Positions 61,105 to 64,000 of a stretch of 64,000 bases of DNA are shown here, piece by piece. The stretch is from Symsagittifera roscoffensis. Lineage: Eukaryota; Xenacoelomorpha; Acoela; Convolutidae. The notes under the pieces are model-generated. The model searched no databases, was not told the DNA's origin, and was given only the letters and a program-made list of their open reading frames with translations. The position numbers and the translations under genes were made by a program. Location of the stretch: positions 3,731,072 to 3,795,071 of the forward strand of contig NC_087067.1 in the NCBI RefSeq assembly GCF_963678635.1. The letters are read 5' to 3'. Positions within the stretch are counted from its first letter, which is position 1. Each line of letters begins with the position of its first letter.

Positions 61105-62037
61105 AACCTTGAAGTTAATCTTCAAAATCATTTCAGGCGCTAAACAAAATTATTAATATACAATAACGATTGATAAAAAGATCTAAGATCGTTTTCCTAA
61201 AATTCTGCAGCAATATACAAAACATGTTTGAAAAATATTTATTGAAAAATAAAAAATAAAAATTAGTAGCATGACAATAAATGGTTAGTAATCATAAATC
61301 ATCCTGTTGTTCCAGCTCCATCACCTAAAACATAACAGCAATCATAAACCCACTAATATCATCAAAACACTAAATCTTTCCTTTACACAAATTTAAAATT
61401 TTATTAAAACTTAAATTCACTTAATTTTAAAACCAGATCATCAAGGCTTATCCTTGGATCTTAAATCATTTTCTACTTAATTAAATTTTAAATTTGATCA
61501 TCAAGGCTTATCCTTGGATCAAACAGAACAACTTTGTTCTCCCCCACCCACTTAATTAGTGTCTAACGACCTCAAACGTCGATTCACTACCCAACCCTTT
61601 CTAAAGACCTAAGACTAATAGAAATTTTTAAACAAAACTAATCATTCAAATTAGGATAAATAGTGAAGAACTTCGGTTATTCATCCTTCACTTGACCCCC
61701 CCTCTTACCAGACCCAGGATAAATCTTAGACTTAGTAAGTTTAAAATAGTATCTAACGAACTACTCGCGTTCTAATTATACCTGAACCTTGTGGATCGAT
61801 TTACTATTCTCCAACCCTTGAACACAATCACTACCCCTAAGTAAGATTAAGTAAGTTAACACCTTAACTTATACTAGCCACGAGAAAGTAAAAAATCATT
61901 CTTCGGAATCGATATACTTTTCTCTCCAACCCTGAACAAATAGACCCAGGTTAAGCTAACCAAAAAATCGTAAGAACTAACAGTTTAGGAAAATAGAAAT
62001 CATTTAACAACCTTTTGCATCCGTCATCCTAAACCTT
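61105..62037 (+). promoter_or_regulatory. Repeat-rich untranslated leader of element 3
   Basis: The paired 25-bp palindromes, the triplicated CCAACCCT module and the GTAAG motifs are all present as in elements 1 and 2. Confidence 0.6.
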
Positions 62038-62505
62038 ATGTCATTTAAAAACCTAGGAAATAAACAAACAATCGTTTTACACAATTGTGAAATAGATAAC
62101 AAAAAATACGACCTTGTAATCACACCTCATACACAAACAGTTGGATACATTCGAACAAAACGACAAACACTAAAAAGAAAAATAATAACGAAACAAAGAC
62201 AAATAACACGAAAAAGATTTTCAAAAAATCGAAACGCATTTTCAGAATCAGAAACCAACAGTTTAGACGAACTTTACAAACTAAAAGAATCAATAGATAA
62301 AAATTACCCACTTCACGATCAATTATATTTTTCTGACTCAGAAACAACTTCAAATTCATCAAAAAGAGGAAAAAGAAGAATAAAAAAGCAGTATAAACAC
62401 AAACCAGTACATTTATACAATTGGAATCAACCAATTCGACACATTAATAATTACATATTAACAGTCATCGAACGAAAAAATGAGCTCAACGCACACTCCA
62501 GGTGA
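62038..62505 (+). CDS. ORF155: basic pre-Gag protein (element 3)
   Basis: 155 residues, with the Lys/Arg-rich segment unchanged, and I-to-V and Q-to-K changes (QTIVLHN, NSSKRGK). It overlaps the gag-pol start by 26 nt. Third independent open copy. Confidence 0.75.
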   Translation: MSFKNLGNKQTIVLHNCEIDNKKYDLVITPHTQTVGYIRTKRQTLKRKIITKQRQITRKRFSKNRNAFSESETNSLDELYKLKESIDKNYPLHDQLYFSDSETTSNSSKRGKRRIKKQYKHKPVHLYNWNQPIRHINNYILTVIERKNELNAHSR

Positions 62506-64000
62506 AGAAAGTCCAGATGATGATGAAATCTTTCCTTTTATAGTAGATGCAACCACTGATAGAGGACAGCATATATTTTGCAAAAATTTACTATTAAATT
62601 TATTTGAACCCGGAATTAGTCCATGTAAAACAGAGTTCCCAGATGTAAAAATCAAAAGACAAATCATAGACCACTACTTAAAAGATATATGCAACATAAC
62701 ACAACAGTATGGAATCTACTCCATAGAATTCACCTCACCAAACCATAATAATAGAAAATATACAATTCAAACAGACGATCTTGATTTAGAATTTTCAAAA
62801 GTTTTTTCAGAATATATAAAAAGCATCCAATATCATAACTCACAAAGAGCAAACTCCATATTCACCAATGAAGTTTTCGCAATAATATATAGTTATATTT
62901 CGATATTAGAAAACGAAATCCCAATAACAAATGTCTCACCGACAGAAACATCTAAACATTTAAGAGTACGACATGAAATCACACTACTCTCTAGTTATTT
63001 AAACATCATTAAGGAAAATTTCACGAAAGACGACGTTTCACAACATACAAAACACGATCTACAAACAATTTTGGCATGGTTCATAATAGATTATTTCACA
63101 CACAATATTGATTTAATTGCACAAGCAAGAAAAAATTTTAGACCCCAAAACTCGAACGATGATACCGCTATCACAGAACAATCAGATTATGTTTGGGACC
63201 CCGAGTGGTCTCATCCCGCATTTATAAGCTTCCCACAAACAATCTCAAGTCAAGCAATAAGTACAATATCTTACATAAGAGATTATGTAAAAGTAATACC
63301 ATTAACCATTGATGCGACACCATTAAACTATAATACATTTTTACCCGATACACAAAATAATAGTTTAAACTCTACAGTTATACAAAATGAAAACCTCAAT
63401 GGAACTAGGAATCTTACTCAACAAGATATCCAGACACCATCACACTTCATAAATGAAGAAATTGTACACACAACAACTACACAACAAAGTATTTCACCAA
63501 TACGCCCAAATTTAACAACACCAAGAAATACAAATCCTTCACAAACACAGGTAACCTTACAATCAACCGTTAAACCTTCGGTTGCCCCTAAATATTCACA
63601 TATGGATTACCAAACATACAGACCCATGACAATACCATCAAAAACACGCAAAACATTCACTAGAAACAACTTTACAGACCATAATTATAATTATACACAT
63701 CCATCAAAAACATATAATCAACCACAAAGAAATTTTAACCAATATACAAGATCTCGAAATTGGGATAACCCAATGACCCAACCTAATTCAATAAATTTCC
63801 AAACAAATCCTCCACAGGATCACAGTGAAAATTACCCATTTTTTCAACAAAATAAAAATAAAAAACAGACATCTTATCAAATGGATTATTTATCCTCAGA
63901 TGATGATTTCTTACAACCAGATATATTTGCACCAAATACTCAAGAATATCGTAGACAAGGAATACAGAAAACACGTACAAATCATAGAAATTTTTCTCCA
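62480..64000 (+). CDS. gag-pol: Gag-Pol of element 3, N-terminal 507 codons only
   Basis: Open from the ATG at 62480 to the window end with no stop. It covers only the poorly conserved, Asn/Gln-rich N-terminal part of Gag, upstream of the capsid domain and zinc knuckle. It differs from elements 1 and 2 at scattered positions (EESPDDDE, DATTDRGQHIFCKNLL, QAISTISY). Whether the rest is intact cannot be seen. Confidence 0.9.
   Translation, partial: MSSTHTPGEESPDDDEIFPFIVDATTDRGQHIFCKNLLLNLFEPGISPCKTEFPDVKIKRQIIDHYLKDICNITQQYGIYSIEFTSPNHNNRKYTIQTDDLDLEFSKVFSEYIKSIQYHNSQRANSIFTNEVFAIIYSYISILENEIPITNVSPTETSKHLRVRHEITLLSSYLNIIKENFTKDDVSQHTKHDLQTILAWFIIDYFTHNIDLIAQARKNFRPQNSNDDTAITEQSDYVWDPEWSHPAFISFPQTISSQAISTISYIRDYVKVIPLTIDATPLNYNTFLPDTQNNSLNSTVIQNENLNGTRNLTQQDIQTPSHFINEEIVHTTTTQQSISPIRPNLTTPRNTNPSQTQVTLQSTVKPSVAPKYSHMDYQTYRPMTIPSKTRKTFTRNNFTDHNYNYTHPSKTYNQPQRNFNQYTRSRNWDNPMTQPNSINFQTNPPQDHSENYPFFQQNKNKKQTSYQMDYLSSDDDFLQPDIFAPNTQEYRRQGIQKTRTNHRNFSP

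Larger units (their letters stand above)
60374..64000 (+). mobile_element. Element 3: 5' part of a third giant retroelement, cut by the window end
   Basis: Begins with a 410-bp LTR and continues with primer-binding site, ORF77, leader, ORF155 and the first 507 codons of gag-pol, all open. Its LTR has several changes from elements 1 and 2 (for example ACTACATTTTAT, AAATTAGATATTT, ACACTCCAGTCC), so it is a separate lineage or an older copy. Same direction as elements 1 and 2. Confidence 0.93.

Overview
The window looks like nuclear DNA of an invertebrate animal. It is AT-rich, with spacious non-coding DNA, a spliced rhodopsin-family receptor gene, DNA-transposon remnants and LTR retroelements. 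I cannot name the species from the sequence.

Layout. Positions 3-1952 are the C-terminal part of a Ty3/Gypsy Pol protein. Its base composition is richer in G and C than the rest. The frame is open, but the integrase has lost the glutamate of its DDE triad and most of its zinc finger. Its 3' non-coding DNA and a possible LTR follow (to about 4042). Positions 4043-9200 hold no convincing gene: a small minisatellite, a retroelement-like open frame, inverted repeats, and a 412-bp hAT-type MITE (8174-8585) with a perfect 8-bp target duplication. A class A GPCR gene lies on the minus strand at 9209-12270; four coding exons can be joined into an uninterrupted frame with transmembrane segments 1-7.

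Most of the rest belongs to one family of giant, multi-gene, retrovirus-like Ty3/Gypsy elements. Element 1 (12672-31521, 18,850 bp) and element 2 (34360-53266, 18,907 bp) are complete. Element 3 (60374 to the window end) is cut by the window edge after 507 Gag codons. All three lie in the same direction. The two complete elements have LTR pairs of 408 and 410 bp in which I see no differences, and different 4-bp target duplications (AAAG and CCAG), so they are independent recent insertions.

Each complete element carries, in order: LTR, primer-binding site, a 77-codon ORF, a roughly 930-bp repeat-rich leader with GTAAG splice-donor-like motifs, a basic 155-codon ORF that overlaps gag, a 2740-codon Gag-Pro-RT-RNaseH-Integrase polyprotein, two small membrane proteins joined by an ATGA overlap, a 378-codon open frame (ORF-X) with no methionine codon, an Env-like glycoprotein (872 or 871 aa), a 597-aa protein of unknown function (ORF-Y) joined to env by a second ATGA overlap, an 80-bp (79-bp) spliceosomal-type intron just after the last stop codon, and a 1.5-kb structured 3' region. 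I infer that the downstream genes are read from spliced subgenomic mRNA and by coupled translation.

Between and after the elements are unique DNA, a dispersed repeat family (three copies), and a diverged roughly 2-kb tandem duplication (about 54605-58165) carrying sequence related to the hAT MITE. The best candidate for an undescribed system is the giant element's accessory gene set: ORF77, ORF155, p76, p62, ORF-X and ORF-Y, together with env.
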